From a bacterium 1XD21-70 (lineage in GTDB: Bacteria; Bacillota; Clostridia; Lachnospirales; Lachnospiraceae), in assembly GCA_003669055.1 (NCBI GenBank), contig RAYB01000011.1:62001-126000 (forward strand): a stretch of 64,000 nt of DNA, written 5' to 3'. Of the stretch, positions 1 to 8,166 are shown piece by piece. Every line of letters starts with the position of its first letter. Positions within the stretch are counted from its first letter, which is position 1. The notes below the pieces were generated by a model. It ran no database searches. It worked only from the letters and a program-made list of their open reading frames with translations, and was not told the DNA's origin. The translations under genes and the position numbers were made by a program.

Positions 1-1351
1 GGCCAAACGGCAGCAGCAGCCGCTCCAGGGTACCGTAGATAAACGGTGCAAACACGGGTGAAGTCGAGGACGAATTGGCAATCCACACACCAAAGGCATT
101 GATTCCTGTCTGCACCACCGGCCATATTACTGCCAGTACCAGGGAAATAATCACAGACCAGACGATCACCACCATAGGCACGAACCGCTTGCCGTTGAAA
201 AATGCCAGCGCATCCGGCAATTTCCGGAAATTATAATACTTATTATAAATCATTCCGCCGGTAAATCCGGCGATAATGCCCACAAACACTCCCATGTTCA
301 GCGCAGGCGCCCCCAGCACTGACGTGAAATATCCGTTCACCAGAATCTCCTGCCCGAACAGGGTATGCGTCACGGCCTCCGGGTCATTCAGCATGGCAGC
401 CGACACTCCGAAAATCGCACCCGTGATGCAGTTGATCAGGATAAAGGCAATCACCGCCGCAAAAGCACCGCCCGCGCGTTCCTTTGCCCAGGAACCGCCG
501 ATCGCCACCGCAAACAGGATATGCAGGTTGTTGATCACCGCCCAGCCGATATTCTCCATGGTGCTGCCGACCATGGCGATCATATGGACATCCACCCCTG
601 CCATCTGCACCAGCTTTCCCAGGCTGATCATCAGGCCTGCTGCCGGCATAACGGCAATCACCACCATCAGCACCTTGCCCAGCTTCTGGAGAAAATCAAA
701 GTTAATGGCCAGTTTCTTTTTCTCCGCCCCCTGGCCGGATGTGCCGCCGGATGCCGCTATCCTGCCGGATGTGCCTCCCGTCCCAGGGTCGCTCCCCGGC
801 GCACTGCCTGCTGCCCCGCTGCTGTCCCCCTGTGCACTGCCGCCTGCAGATACGGCGGCTGAGCCGCTTCCGTCCTCCTCTAGCGTTGCCAGCACATCCT
901 TCCCGGCTGCCACCGCGCCTTCCCTGCCCTTCAATGACCTCCCCTCCATGCCGCCGCAAATCAGCACCGGCGTGATAGGGTTGATCTGCCTCTTTGCCAA
1001 AAACGCCAGATCCACCTCTGCCACCAGGTCACCGGCCTGAATCCGCTCACCGGCCTTGACATGGACTTTGAAGCATTCCCCCTTCAGAGCCACGGTCTCC
1101 AGCCCCACATGAACCAAAAGTTCGACCCCGTCATCTGTGCGGAAGCCAAAGGCATGAAGAGTGTCTGCCACAGAGGCCACCTCCCCGGTCACAGGGCTTA
1201 GGATCCTCCCGTCCTCCGGGATCACTGCCATGCCGTCACCAATAATCTTCTGGGAAAACACCGGATCCGGAACCTGATCCAATGCAACCGCTTTCCCTGT
1301 TACCGGGGACAGAATAACAATCTCATTACCATTGCTTTTCCTGCTGCTCAT
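1..1351 (-). CDS. PTS glucose-family permease, IIA-IIC fusion (3' end outside window)
   Basis: Sugar-transporting phosphotransferase subunit in the membrane. About 450 residues are visible; the C-terminus lies beyond the left edge. Residues 1-145 form an EIIA-Glc domain: both family histidines are present, His66 (TLHAFGF) and the phospho-accepting His81 (LLVHVGLETV), spaced 15 apart as in the family. A Gly/Ser/Ala-rich linker follows (about 165-215), then a hydrophobic IIC domain. The start ATG at 1351 has GGAGGAAGAAGG upstream. EIIA at the N-terminus, ahead of IIC, is less usual than the IIC-IIB-IIA order of PtsG; a IIB domain may follow outside the window. It is divergent from a LacI-type gene, with operator-like sites between, so it is probably that regulator's target. 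The sugar cannot be told (glucose, maltose or GlcNAc type). Confidence 0.85.
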   Translation of the reverse strand, partial: MSSRKSNGNEIVILSPVTGKAVALDQVPDPVFSQKIIGDGMAVIPEDGRILSPVTGEVASVADTLHAFGFRTDDGVELLVHVGLETVALKGECFKVHVKAGERIQAGDLVAEVDLAFLAKRQINPITPVLICGGMEGRSLKGREGAVAAGKDVLATLEEDGSGSAAVSAGGSAQGDSSGAAGSAPGSDPGTGGTSGRIAASGGTSGQGAEKKKLAINFDFLQKLGKVLMVVIAVMPAAGLMISLGKLVQMAGVDVHMIAMVGSTMENIGWAVINNLHILFAVAIGGSWAKERAGGAFAAVIAFILINCITGAIFGVSAAMLNDPEAVTHTLFGQEILVNGYFTSVLGAPALNMGVFVGIIAGFTGGMIYNKYYNFRKLPDALAFFNGKRFVPMVVIVWSVIISLVLAVIWPVVQTGINAFGVWIANSSSTSPVFAPFIYGTLERLLLPFG

Positions 1352-1403
1352 CCTTCTTCCTCCTTATATTTTTCCGTTTCCATGCAATTTTATGCTTTTA
1401 TAA

Positions 1404-1417
1404 CGCAACCGCTTGCA
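1404..1417. promoter_or_regulatory. LacI-family operator O1
   Basis: The sequence CGCAACCGCTTGCA has the LacI/GalR half-site pattern GCAAnCGnTTGC with a central CG. It sits at the predicted transcription start of the divergent PTS gene, so binding would block transcription. The neighbouring LacI-type gene is the obvious candidate protein. Confidence 0.6.
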
Positions 1418-1420
1418 TTA

Positions 1421-1449
1421 AATATATACTGTTTGCACGAATTTTGCAA
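1421..1449 (-). promoter_or_regulatory. Promoter of the PTS permease gene
   Basis: On the minus strand, -35 TTGCAA (1449-1444) and -10 TATATT (1426-1421) are separated by exactly 17 bp, giving a start near 1414. One operator-like sequence overlaps the -35 box and another covers the start point. Confidence 0.6.
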
Positions 1450-1453
1450 CCGC
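1446..1453. promoter_or_regulatory. Second operator half-site O2
   Basis: The octamer GCAACCGC of O1 (1405-1412) recurs exactly here, 41 bp away, about four helical turns. It overlaps the -35 box of the PTS promoter. The second half of the palindrome is degenerate. Confidence 0.4.
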
Positions 1454-1533
1454 ATTTTCCCCAATTTTTCTCATTTCTCCCTTTTCAACAAGCCATGCCT
1501 TCCAATTTTGTGCACCTTGACTGTGCCCGGTTA

Positions 1534-1562
1534 TTGACTTCACGAATGGTTTCCACTAAAAT
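1534..1562 (+). promoter_or_regulatory. Promoter of the LacI-type regulator
   Basis: -35 TTGACT (1534-1539), a 17-bp spacer and -10 TAAAAT (1557-1562) lie about 70 bp ahead of the chosen start codon at 1634. Confidence 0.5.
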
Positions 1563-1633
1563 AATTCCATGTATGTATCCGTTTATCCGATATGGCTGCC
1601 GTTACAAGCACACAAAATCCAGGAGGTTTTCCC

Positions 1634-2659
1634 ATGGCTGTCACCATCAAAGATGTCGCTGCGCTGGCGGGTGTATCCCCGTCCACCGTATCCCGCACCT
1701 GCAAGAACAATCCGTCCATCAGCGAAGAGACTAAGGAACGGGTTCGCCGCGCCATGGCCCAGCTGGGTTATGAGCCCAATTTCCAGGCCAGCAACCTGGC
1801 CACACAGAATGCCCGGACCATTGGCATCATCCTGCCCACCTCTGCCCGGGACGCCTATGAGAACCCTTTTTATCTGGAAGCCATCCGGGGAATCAGCCAG
1901 TTCTGCAACCACCGCCAATACATCAACACTGTCATTACCGGCAAGGACGGGGACGAGGTGCTCCAGGCCATACGCACCATGACCCGCAGCGGCCAGGTGG
2001 ACGGCTTTATCGTCCTGTACTCCAAGCAGCAGGATCCGGTGATCGACTACCTCTGCAACGAAGGGCTTTTATATGTCTTGATCGGCAAGGCCTATCAGTT
2101 TGCCAACCAGACGATCTATATTGACAACGATAACCTTTTAGCCGGCCGGGAAGCCACCGAATATCTCTATCACTTAGGCCACCGCAAGATTGCCTATTTA
2201 GGCAGCGACAGCAGCCTGATGTTTTCCGCTGACCGCAAATCCGGCTACCAGGCCGCCCTGCTGCGGCACGGCCTTCCCCTGCGGGAGGATTACTGCGTAG
2301 AAGTCCCCTCCATCCCCAGGGACGGGGATCTCCTCATCCACCGCCTGCTCCAAAGCGATGACCGCCCCACCGCCATCATGGTCAGCGACGACATCCTGGC
2401 AGTGGCCCTGGAACGCTCCTGTATTGCAGTCGGCCTCTCCATCCCGAAGGATTTGTCCATTATTTCCTTCAACAACTCCCTGTTTGCCCGGCTCACCTCC
2501 CCCCAGCTCACCTCCATTGACATCAATTCCTGCCAGCTGGGGATTGAAGCTGCCTCCCAGATGATCAACCATATCGAAAACCCCAACCTGCTGGCCACCA
2601 AGATCATTGTCCCCCACTATCTGATCGAGCGGGACAGCTGCAGGCAGATTAAGCAGTAA
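1634..2659 (+). CDS. LacI/GalR-family transcriptional regulator (MalR-like)
   Basis: DNA-binding sugar-responsive regulator of 341 residues, the normal family length. The N-terminal helix-turn-helix is typical (VTIKDVAALAGVSPSTVSR), followed by the hinge helix and a periplasmic-binding-protein-like effector domain (from about residue 60, IGIILPTSA, to the end). The ATG at 1634 is chosen because AGGAGG lies 7 nt upstream (1621-1626) and the HTH begins right after it; an in-frame ATG at 1592 would add 14 residues that do not belong to the family. It is divergent from the PTS permease with LacI-type operators in between, so it probably represses that gene and perhaps itself. The sequence resembles Gram-positive MalR regulators, but the effector is not known. 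Confidence 0.9.
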   Translation: MAVTIKDVAALAGVSPSTVSRTCKNNPSISEETKERVRRAMAQLGYEPNFQASNLATQNARTIGIILPTSARDAYENPFYLEAIRGISQFCNHRQYINTVITGKDGDEVLQAIRTMTRSGQVDGFIVLYSKQQDPVIDYLCNEGLLYVLIGKAYQFANQTIYIDNDNLLAGREATEYLYHLGHRKIAYLGSDSSLMFSADRKSGYQAALLRHGLPLREDYCVEVPSIPRDGDLLIHRLLQSDDRPTAIMVSDDILAVALERSCIAVGLSIPKDLSIISFNNSLFARLTSPQLTSIDINSCQLGIEAASQMINHIENPNLLATKIIVPHYLIERDSCRQIKQ

Positions 2660-2670
2660 CCGCCCTGCCG

Positions 2671-2715
2671 TACCCTCAGTGGACATAGGGACACACGCCT
2701 TGTCCGCTGAGGGTA
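2671..2715. repeat. Dispersed hairpin repeat, copy A
   Basis: Arms TACCCTCAGTGGACA (2671-2685) and TGTCCGCTGAGGGTA (2701-2715) pair over 15 bp with one G-T pair, around a 15-nt loop containing GGGACACAC. Related copies lie at 52892, 58471 and 60321, all intergenic. Confidence 0.7.
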
Positions 2716-2723
2716 TCTTCCGG

Positions 2724-2753
2724 CAAAAAAAGAAGCGGCATGCCGCTTCTTTC
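2724..2753 (-). terminator. Terminator between convergent genes
   Basis: The perfect palindrome AGAAGCGGCATGCCGCTTCT (2731-2750) is followed on the minus strand by a run of T. It ends the mtlA-type operon; read the other way it may also help end the LacI-type transcript. Confidence 0.75.
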
Positions 2754-2798
2754 GTAACTGCCCTATTACTACTGCTGCCGTTACCGCATACCCTTCTT

Positions 2799-4661
2799 TC
2801 AGGAAAGCTGCTCCAGCACCCAATCCACATCATCCGTAGTTTTTAAGGTCTCCAAACGGGCCGGATCCTCCAACAGCGTACAAAGCTTGCTCAAAAGATC
2901 CAGATGCTCATCGCCAATTCCGGCAATCCCGAAAACAAGCTGTGCCTTTTCCGCCCCAAAGTCAACACCATCCGGGTACTGGAAGAACACGATTCCTGTT
3001 TTCTTGACCGTGCCCTTGGCCTGGGTCGTCCCGTGAGGGATCGCTACGCCCATGCCGATATAGGTGGAAACCAGCTTTTCCCTCTCCTGCATGGCATCAA
3101 TATAGGTCTCATCGACATATCCAAGCTTTGCCAGCATCTCACCGGCCGCCTGGATCGCCTCCTCCTTGCTCACGGGTTTCTGGCCAAGATGGACGCCCTT
3201 TGCAATAATCACCTGCTTTTTCACCGGGACATCCGGTATCACGATATCCGTATTTTCCCCTGCCGGTGCTGCCGGGGCATCCCCTGTGGTCAATTGCACA
3301 TACAAGGCATCCAGCGCCGGATCCGCAAGGAAGTTTCCAATCGTAATCAGCTGAGCCTGCGGCGCAGATTTCTTCGCCCTGTCGGCAAGGGTCGCCTGGA
3401 CAACTGCGATGTCGCAGTCTGCCGGGATATTGTCCACCGAAGTATTTTTCACCGTAATGTCCGGGCGGTGTGCCTTAATGCGGTTACGGAATTTTGTCGC
3501 CCCCATCGCGGACGAGCCCATGCCTGCATCACAGGCAAAAATAATCTTTTTGATCTCGGATGCCTTTTCAATCGTACCTGGGACTACCGTCTCCCCCTTC
3601 GCCTGTGCTTTCATGGCTGCCATCTCGCTCTGGGCCTCTTCCAGGCTCTTCCCTCCTGCCATTTTAACCAGCACCGATGCGATCGCAAACGATACCCCTG
3701 CCGAGAGAAGCACCCCGGCAATTACTTTTACCATATCCGGCCCTGGCGTCATCATCATGTAGGCAATGATCGATCCCGGGGATGCCGGCCCCACCAGGCC
3801 GCATCCGGTCATATTAAACCAGAAAATACCCACAATGCTGCCCGCAATCGGTGCCACAATCACCAGCGGGTTCATCAAAATATACGGGAAATAAATCTCA
3901 TGGATCCCACCCAGCAGGTGAATAATCACCGCACCCGGCGCAGAGTCCTTGGTCGCTTTATCTTTGCAGAAAAACATATAAGCCAGCAGCACCCCAAGCC
4001 CGGGGCCGGGATTCGGTTCCAGCATATACATGATGGACTTTCCCGCCTCAGCTGCCTGCGCCGTGGCGATGGGCGTAAAAATACCATGGTTGATGGCATT
4101 ATTCAAAAACAGCACCTTGGCCGGTTCGATAAATACCGCCACCAGCGGAAGCAGTTCTTTTTCCACCAACGTATTTACCCCTGCGGACATCACACCCAAA
4201 ATCGCACTCATCACCGGGCCAATCACCAGATAGCCCAGCATAGCCAGCAGCATGCCGATGATACCTGCCGAAAAGTTGTTGATCAGCATCTCAAAGCCGG
4301 CCGGCATATGGCCGTCCATTGCCTCGTCAAATTTCTTGATGCACAGGCCGGCCAAAGGCCCGATTACCATCGCCGCCATCAGCATGGTAATCGAAGTATT
4401 GCTCATAATCGCACCGATTACGGCAATTGCCCCCACAACCCGGCCGCGGTCTCCGCCGATCATCCTGCCGCCCGTAGACGCTATCAGTACCGGGATCAGA
4501 TATGTCAGCATGGGGCCTACCATGCTGTTGAAGCCTTCGTTCGGCATCCACCCTGTATCTATAAACAATGCCGCCAAAAAGCCAAAAGCAATCAGCGCGC
4601 CGATATTCGGCATTACCATCGCCGATAAAAATTTACCAAATTTTTGTACACTATTTTTCAA
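2799..4661 (-). CDS. mtlA: PTS mannitol-type EIICBA
   Basis: Membrane permease that phosphorylates a hexitol or related sugar during uptake; 620 residues. The IIC domain (about 1-340) carries the family signature GGIHEIYFPY. The IIB domain has the phosphocysteine loop CDAGMGSSAMGA (Cys377), and the IIA domain has the active-site His543 in GVAIPHGT, so all three modules look intact. The start is the TTG at 4661: GTAGGAGGG lies just upstream and the protein then begins MKNSVQKFGKFLSAMVMPN, as in MtlA; the ATG at 4709 would read through this ribosome binding site. It is last in an operon with a PfkB kinase, a zinc dehydrogenase and a DeoR regulator. No mannitol-1-phosphate dehydrogenase (mtlD) is nearby, so the true substrate may be another polyol or ketose. 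Confidence 0.88.
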   Translation of the reverse strand: MKNSVQKFGKFLSAMVMPNIGALIAFGFLAALFIDTGWMPNEGFNSMVGPMLTYLIPVLIASTGGRMIGGDRGRVVGAIAVIGAIMSNTSITMLMAAMVIGPLAGLCIKKFDEAMDGHMPAGFEMLINNFSAGIIGMLLAMLGYLVIGPVMSAILGVMSAGVNTLVEKELLPLVAVFIEPAKVLFLNNAINHGIFTPIATAQAAEAGKSIMYMLEPNPGPGLGVLLAYMFFCKDKATKDSAPGAVIIHLLGGIHEIYFPYILMNPLVIVAPIAGSIVGIFWFNMTGCGLVGPASPGSIIAYMMMTPGPDMVKVIAGVLLSAGVSFAIASVLVKMAGGKSLEEAQSEMAAMKAQAKGETVVPGTIEKASEIKKIIFACDAGMGSSAMGATKFRNRIKAHRPDITVKNTSVDNIPADCDIAVVQATLADRAKKSAPQAQLITIGNFLADPALDALYVQLTTGDAPAAPAGENTDIVIPDVPVKKQVIIAKGVHLGQKPVSKEEAIQAAGEMLAKLGYVDETYIDAMQEREKLVSTYIGMGVAIPHGTTQAKGTVKKTGIVFFQYPDGVDFGAEKAQLVFGIAGIGDEHLDLLSKLCTLLEDPARLETLKTTDDVDWVLEQLS

Positions 4662-4776
4662 GACAGTCCCTCCTACATTGCACCAGTCCAACCGTTTCAG
4701 GTTTTCCACCCCTATGTTGCCCTGTATTCTCTCCTTATTGCAGCAATGCGGAACCGATCTTTGCCATTACGGCCAG

Positions 4777-5538
4777 CTATAAAACCGGCACATGAACCTT
4801 GCGGCATTCTTCCAAAAAACCGTCTGGCAGGTTGCCGTCCGAAACTATCCTGTCAATCTCTTTTAGGCCACAGATACGAAAAGTGCTTCTTATCCCTACT
4901 TTAGAGGAATCCATAAGGACAATTACCTGTTCTGACTGCCGGATCGCCGTCATTTTTAAAATGGCCTCCTCATTGCTGCCACAGGTAAACCCCGTATCAG
5001 GGCTATAGCTGGTCACCCCCAAAAATGCCTGGCTGAAATTCACGCGTTCCAATTCCTTTACGGCAGAAATCCCATATACACTTTGGCTGTATCGGTTCAG
5101 CCTGCCTCCCGGGATCATAACCGTCGGCTTGGACAGATTCGCAAACTCAGTGGCACAGCTTAACCCTGTCGTGTAAATCAGGTTTGACTGATCCGGGAAT
5201 TGGCGGGCCAACATCGTCGTGGTGCTGCCGGAATCCACAAAAATCGTGGTATCCGGCCGCAGCAGGGACAGCGCCTTTTCTGCAATCCTCTGCTTTCCCG
5301 GGATGTTGCGGATCGCCCGTTTGCTCAGGTAATCATCCGTCCCCACCACCACCTGGACAGACTTTGCCCCTCCGTGGATGCGCACGATCCGTTTTGCCTC
5401 ATCCAGGATCCTCAGATCCGTACGAAGCGTCATCTCTGACACGTGGGAAAATACTTCCTTTATTTGGGAAAAACTGACAGTTCCATGTTCATTGATCAGT
5501 TCAACAATCGCATTTCTGCGAGTTTCCATAGAATCCAA
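4777..5538 (-). CDS. DeoR-family transcriptional regulator
   Basis: Sugar-phosphate-responsive repressor of 253 residues. The N-terminal winged HTH (ETRRNAIVELINEHG, then VSEMTLRTDLRILDE) is followed by the DeoR C-terminal sensor domain, including the FVDSGSTTTMLARQF phosphate-binding loop and the GSNEEAILK segment. GGGAGG followed by six nucleotides points to the TTG at 5538; the ATG at 5529 is the alternative. It lies third in the PfkB-dehydrogenase-DeoR-MtlA operon and is the likely owner of the repeated TCAACA sites at the operon promoter. Confidence 0.85.
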   Translation of the reverse strand: MDSMETRRNAIVELINEHGTVSFSQIKEVFSHVSEMTLRTDLRILDEAKRIVRIHGGAKSVQVVVGTDDYLSKRAIRNIPGKQRIAEKALSLLRPDTTIFVDSGSTTTMLARQFPDQSNLIYTTGLSCATEFANLSKPTVMIPGGRLNRYSQSVYGISAVKELERVNFSQAFLGVTSYSPDTGFTCGSNEEAILKMTAIRQSEQVIVLMDSSKVGIRSTFRICGLKEIDRIVSDGNLPDGFLEECRKVHVPVL

Positions 5539-5589
5539 AATATACCTCCCGTCTGTGCCGGAAAGCCGCAGACGGGATTCCGGCATCTG

Positions 5590-6858
5590 TTATTCGTTAA
5601 TAAAATTAGCCAGCAGATATTCTTCCGCCTCCGGGCACCACAGCCCCTGATGGGCATCCACAATATCAGCCAGGGCAATCAGGCGTGCATCATTGTCCTT
5701 CTCCCCTTTTTCCCTCAGGTCCGTCAGTGCCGTCAACGGCATGGAAAGCCAGGTATAGATCAGTTTTTTGCCGCCCGGGATTTTCGGCAGGTTCAATGTC
5801 GTCTCTGCCACGGAATCCAACCCGCCGATATGGGTAACCATCACGGCCGGATTGATCCGCTTTGCCGCTGTCAGTTCCAAAGACTCGATCATATCCGCCG
5901 TATTCCCGCCGGTAGTCCCCATCACATGGGTGGAATTATAGTGTACATCATAAAAGTTCATGGTCGCGCTGAACTTATTGTCCGTCGGGCCGGCGAAGAA
6001 ATTCAGGCAGCCGTCCCTCCCCAAAATCGCGCTGGACTGTGTTACCACCGCAGCCACGGGCGCATAGCAAAGGACATCATCATAACCGGTGCCTCCGGAA
6101 ATCTTAAGCAGTTCTGCTACCGGGTCTTCCAGTTTTCCGGTATTGACAAAATGTACCTCAATCCCTTCCTTCGCGTACTCCTGCGGGGGGAACAGCTGGG
6201 CAGCCCGCTCAAGCCTGCTCTGGTCTAAGTCGGTCACTACCACCATGGACGGACGGATATCACGGTGCAATGCATAGGTAAGTGCCCCCAGGCCCATAGG
6301 CCCGGCGCCTGCCATTATTGCCAGCTTGCCGTTTTCCTTGATCCCCATCTGGTGCGTGTAGACGCCCATCTGTGTATGGTAGGCGGCATTAAAGGCCCCA
6401 ATACTGCAAGACATCGGCTCCGCCAAGGATGCCTCATAATAGGCACGCCCCTTATACTCTAACAGGCAGCCCAGTTCCATCACCTCTGCGGGGATGATGC
6501 AGTAAGTGGTATCCCCCCCGAAAAACTCATAAGAATATCCCGGGCTCCACATCGTACCCTTATAGTTCAGTGCCGGCTGCAAGGTAAACTTCATGCCTGG
6601 CTTAAAAGTCCCCTGATGGTTCTTGCCTACCTTGACGATATCCCCCGCAAACTCATGCCCCATGATCGCCGGATGCTCTGCCACATCGTCATGGACACGC
6701 TTGTGGTTTTCTCCAAGAATCGCACACTTATAGGTAGACATACAGATGCTGTCAGAAACCACCTTTACTAAGATCTCGTCATCCGTGATCTTTGGCAATT
6801 CAAATTCTTCCAGCCTCAGATCATTTGCCCCATGCAGCCTAACGCCTCTTGCTTTCAT
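5590..6858 (-). CDS. Zinc-dependent dehydrogenase, L-sorbose-1-phosphate reductase-like
   Basis: Medium-chain alcohol dehydrogenase/reductase of 422 residues acting on a polyol or ketose phosphate. Visible parts are the catalytic zinc region (SICMSTYK and HPAIMGHEFAG), the nucleotide-binding glycine motif GAGPMGLGALTYAL and a following VVTDLDQSR. The usual four-cysteine structural zinc lobe is not seen, as in the SorE-like branch. The ATG at 6858 is preceded by GAAAGGAG; a longer in-frame reading to 6921 lacks such a site. In the operon it probably oxidises or reduces the phosphate delivered by the MtlA-type permease before the PfkB kinase acts. A galactitol- or altritol-phosphate dehydrogenase role is an alternative. 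Confidence 0.75.
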   Translation of the reverse strand: MKARGVRLHGANDLRLEEFELPKITDDEILVKVVSDSICMSTYKCAILGENHKRVHDDVAEHPAIMGHEFAGDIVKVGKNHQGTFKPGMKFTLQPALNYKGTMWSPGYSYEFFGGDTTYCIIPAEVMELGCLLEYKGRAYYEASLAEPMSCSIGAFNAAYHTQMGVYTHQMGIKENGKLAIMAGAGPMGLGALTYALHRDIRPSMVVVTDLDQSRLERAAQLFPPQEYAKEGIEVHFVNTGKLEDPVAELLKISGGTGYDDVLCYAPVAAVVTQSSAILGRDGCLNFFAGPTDNKFSATMNFYDVHYNSTHVMGTTGGNTADMIESLELTAAKRINPAVMVTHIGGLDSVAETTLNLPKIPGGKKLIYTWLSMPLTALTDLREKGEKDNDARLIALADIVDAHQGLWCPEAEEYLLANFINE

Positions 6859-7010
6859 AATAATAACTCCTTTCTTATAATAGCGAAATTTCCCTGTCGT
6901 TTCAACAAAAACCTGTATCATCTATAGCAAAATAACTCCCTCTCACTTGCTTCTGTTTTGCTGCCTTTGCCATACCGCCGCTTCCCCTTCATGCCGTATG
7001 GCAGGCATGG

Positions 7011-7946
7011 TCACCGCAGCCTGTGGAATACCACCTTGGGCATCAGCCCTTCCACCACGCTGTACTCTGCCGCCTGGGTTCCGCTGCACATCACATTGGC
7101 CGCCCCTGTTGCCGTAGACAAACGAACCGTCTCCTCCAGGCCCATGCCGGACTCCTCAGCCACCGCGAGGGCTGCAACCACACTGTCTCCGGCACCTACG
7201 GTGCTCCCCACCGGTACCTTTAGCCCTTCCGCATAGACTGTGGCTTCCTCTGTCACATACAAGGCTCCCTCTCCTCCCATGGATACCACAATCTTGGCAA
7301 TTTTGTGCTTTTCCATCAAAGTGCGTGCTGCCTGCTCCAGTTCCTGCGGAGTCGTTAATGCCCGGCCGAACAAACGGGAAATCTCATGGTTATTCGGCTT
7401 AATCAGATAAGGCGATGCCAAAAGCCCTTCTGCCAGCAGTTCCCCGTCCGCATCCAGGATCACCTTTGCATCCTTTTCCCGGCAGGCCTTCACCCAGGTG
7501 TGGTAGGTATCCTTCGGCGCCCCCTTCGGCAGGCTTCCGGAAAGAACCACAAGGTCATCCTTGGCCAGCTTGCCAAGCAATTCCTCCAAAAGCCCGTTTA
7601 AGAGTTCCTCCGAAACAGTAAGCCCTGGTTCATTAATGTCAGTATTGGTATGTTTTTGGGGATCCACCACCTTTAAGTTTGTGCGGGTCTCCCCCTCCGC
7701 AAAATAAAAGCTGGATTCTAACCCCATATCCTTCAATGCCGACTGGATCGCCTTCCCGGTTCCCCCTCCGAGAATCCCGGTAGCAATGCTTTTGCTGCCA
7801 AGCTTGTCAATCACTTTGGAAACATTGATCCCTTTTCCGCCCGGATCCGTGCGCATCTGCGTGATACGGTTCACGCTGTCAATGGCAAATGACGGGATTT
7901 CCACCGTCTTATCCAGAGCCGGGTTAAGTGTTACCGTGAAAATCAT
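7011..7946 (-). CDS. PfkB-family 1-phosphofructokinase / tagatose-6-phosphate kinase
   Basis: Cytoplasmic sugar-phosphate kinase of 311 residues, first gene of the PTS operon. It begins MIFTVTLNPALDKTVE, the FruK/LacC signature, has the substrate loop GGKGINVSKVIDKLG, and ends with the ATP-binding and catalytic GAGDSVVAAL motif, whose Asp is the catalytic base. The start at 7946 follows GGAGGAG. Fructose-1-phosphate and tagatose-6-phosphate kinases cannot be separated by eye. No aldolase is adjacent; glycolytic aldolase would finish the route. Confidence 0.85.
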   Translation of the reverse strand: MIFTVTLNPALDKTVEIPSFAIDSVNRITQMRTDPGGKGINVSKVIDKLGSKSIATGILGGGTGKAIQSALKDMGLESSFYFAEGETRTNLKVVDPQKHTNTDINEPGLTVSEELLNGLLEELLGKLAKDDLVVLSGSLPKGAPKDTYHTWVKACREKDAKVILDADGELLAEGLLASPYLIKPNNHEISRLFGRALTTPQELEQAARTLMEKHKIAKIVVSMGGEGALYVTEEATVYAEGLKVPVGSTVGAGDSVVAALAVAEESGMGLEETVRLSTATGAANVMCSGTQAAEYSVVEGLMPKVVFHRLR

Positions 7947-7970
7947 ATTGCCTTCTCCTCCTTCTCTTTT

Positions 7971-8046
7971 TGTTGAATCAACAATTTTTTATTTTTGTTT
8001 CAACAACTTGTAGTTATAATATCAACAATTTATCCCTTTGTCAACT
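7971..8046. promoter_or_regulatory. Operator array for the PfkB-MtlA operon
   Basis: The hexamer TCAACA occurs at 7978, 8000 and 8022, with a variant TCAACT at 8041, so the spacings are 22, 22 and 19 bp. The first is part of the perfect palindrome TGTTGAATCAACA (7971-7983). The copies lie over the -35 box, between -35 and -10, and downstream of the start, which suits repression by the DeoR-type regulator of this operon. Confidence 0.6.
8016..8044 (-). promoter_or_regulatory. Promoter of the PfkB-dehydrogenase-DeoR-MtlA operon
   Basis: -35 TTGACA (8044-8039), 17-bp spacer and -10 TATTAT (8021-8016) on the minus strand: near-consensus, so it would be strong unless repressed. The transcript would start about 60 bp before the kinase gene. 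Confidence 0.75.
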
Positions 8047-8087
8047 GTTATTTCAAAAGTTTTTGATTTTCCTTACTCCTGCTCGGC

Positions 8088-8136
8088 AAAAAACAGGCAT
8101 GGCAGGGTTTCTCACATCCCCTGCCATGCCTGTTTT
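8088..8136 (-). terminator. Terminator of the ABC/two-component operon
   Basis: A 17-bp perfect stem (8091-8107 with 8119-8135; core GGCATGGCAGGG) and 11-nt loop, followed on the minus strand by TTTTTT. It follows the ABC permease gene. Confidence 0.85.
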
Positions 8137-8166
8137 CTGAAATACACCGTTTCCCGGCTGTTTTTT

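Noticed and set aside
2904-4628. Long plus-strand open frame of 574 codons
   Set aside because: It lies opposite mtlA, is rich in His/Arg/Gln typical of an antisense reading, and has no ribosome binding site.
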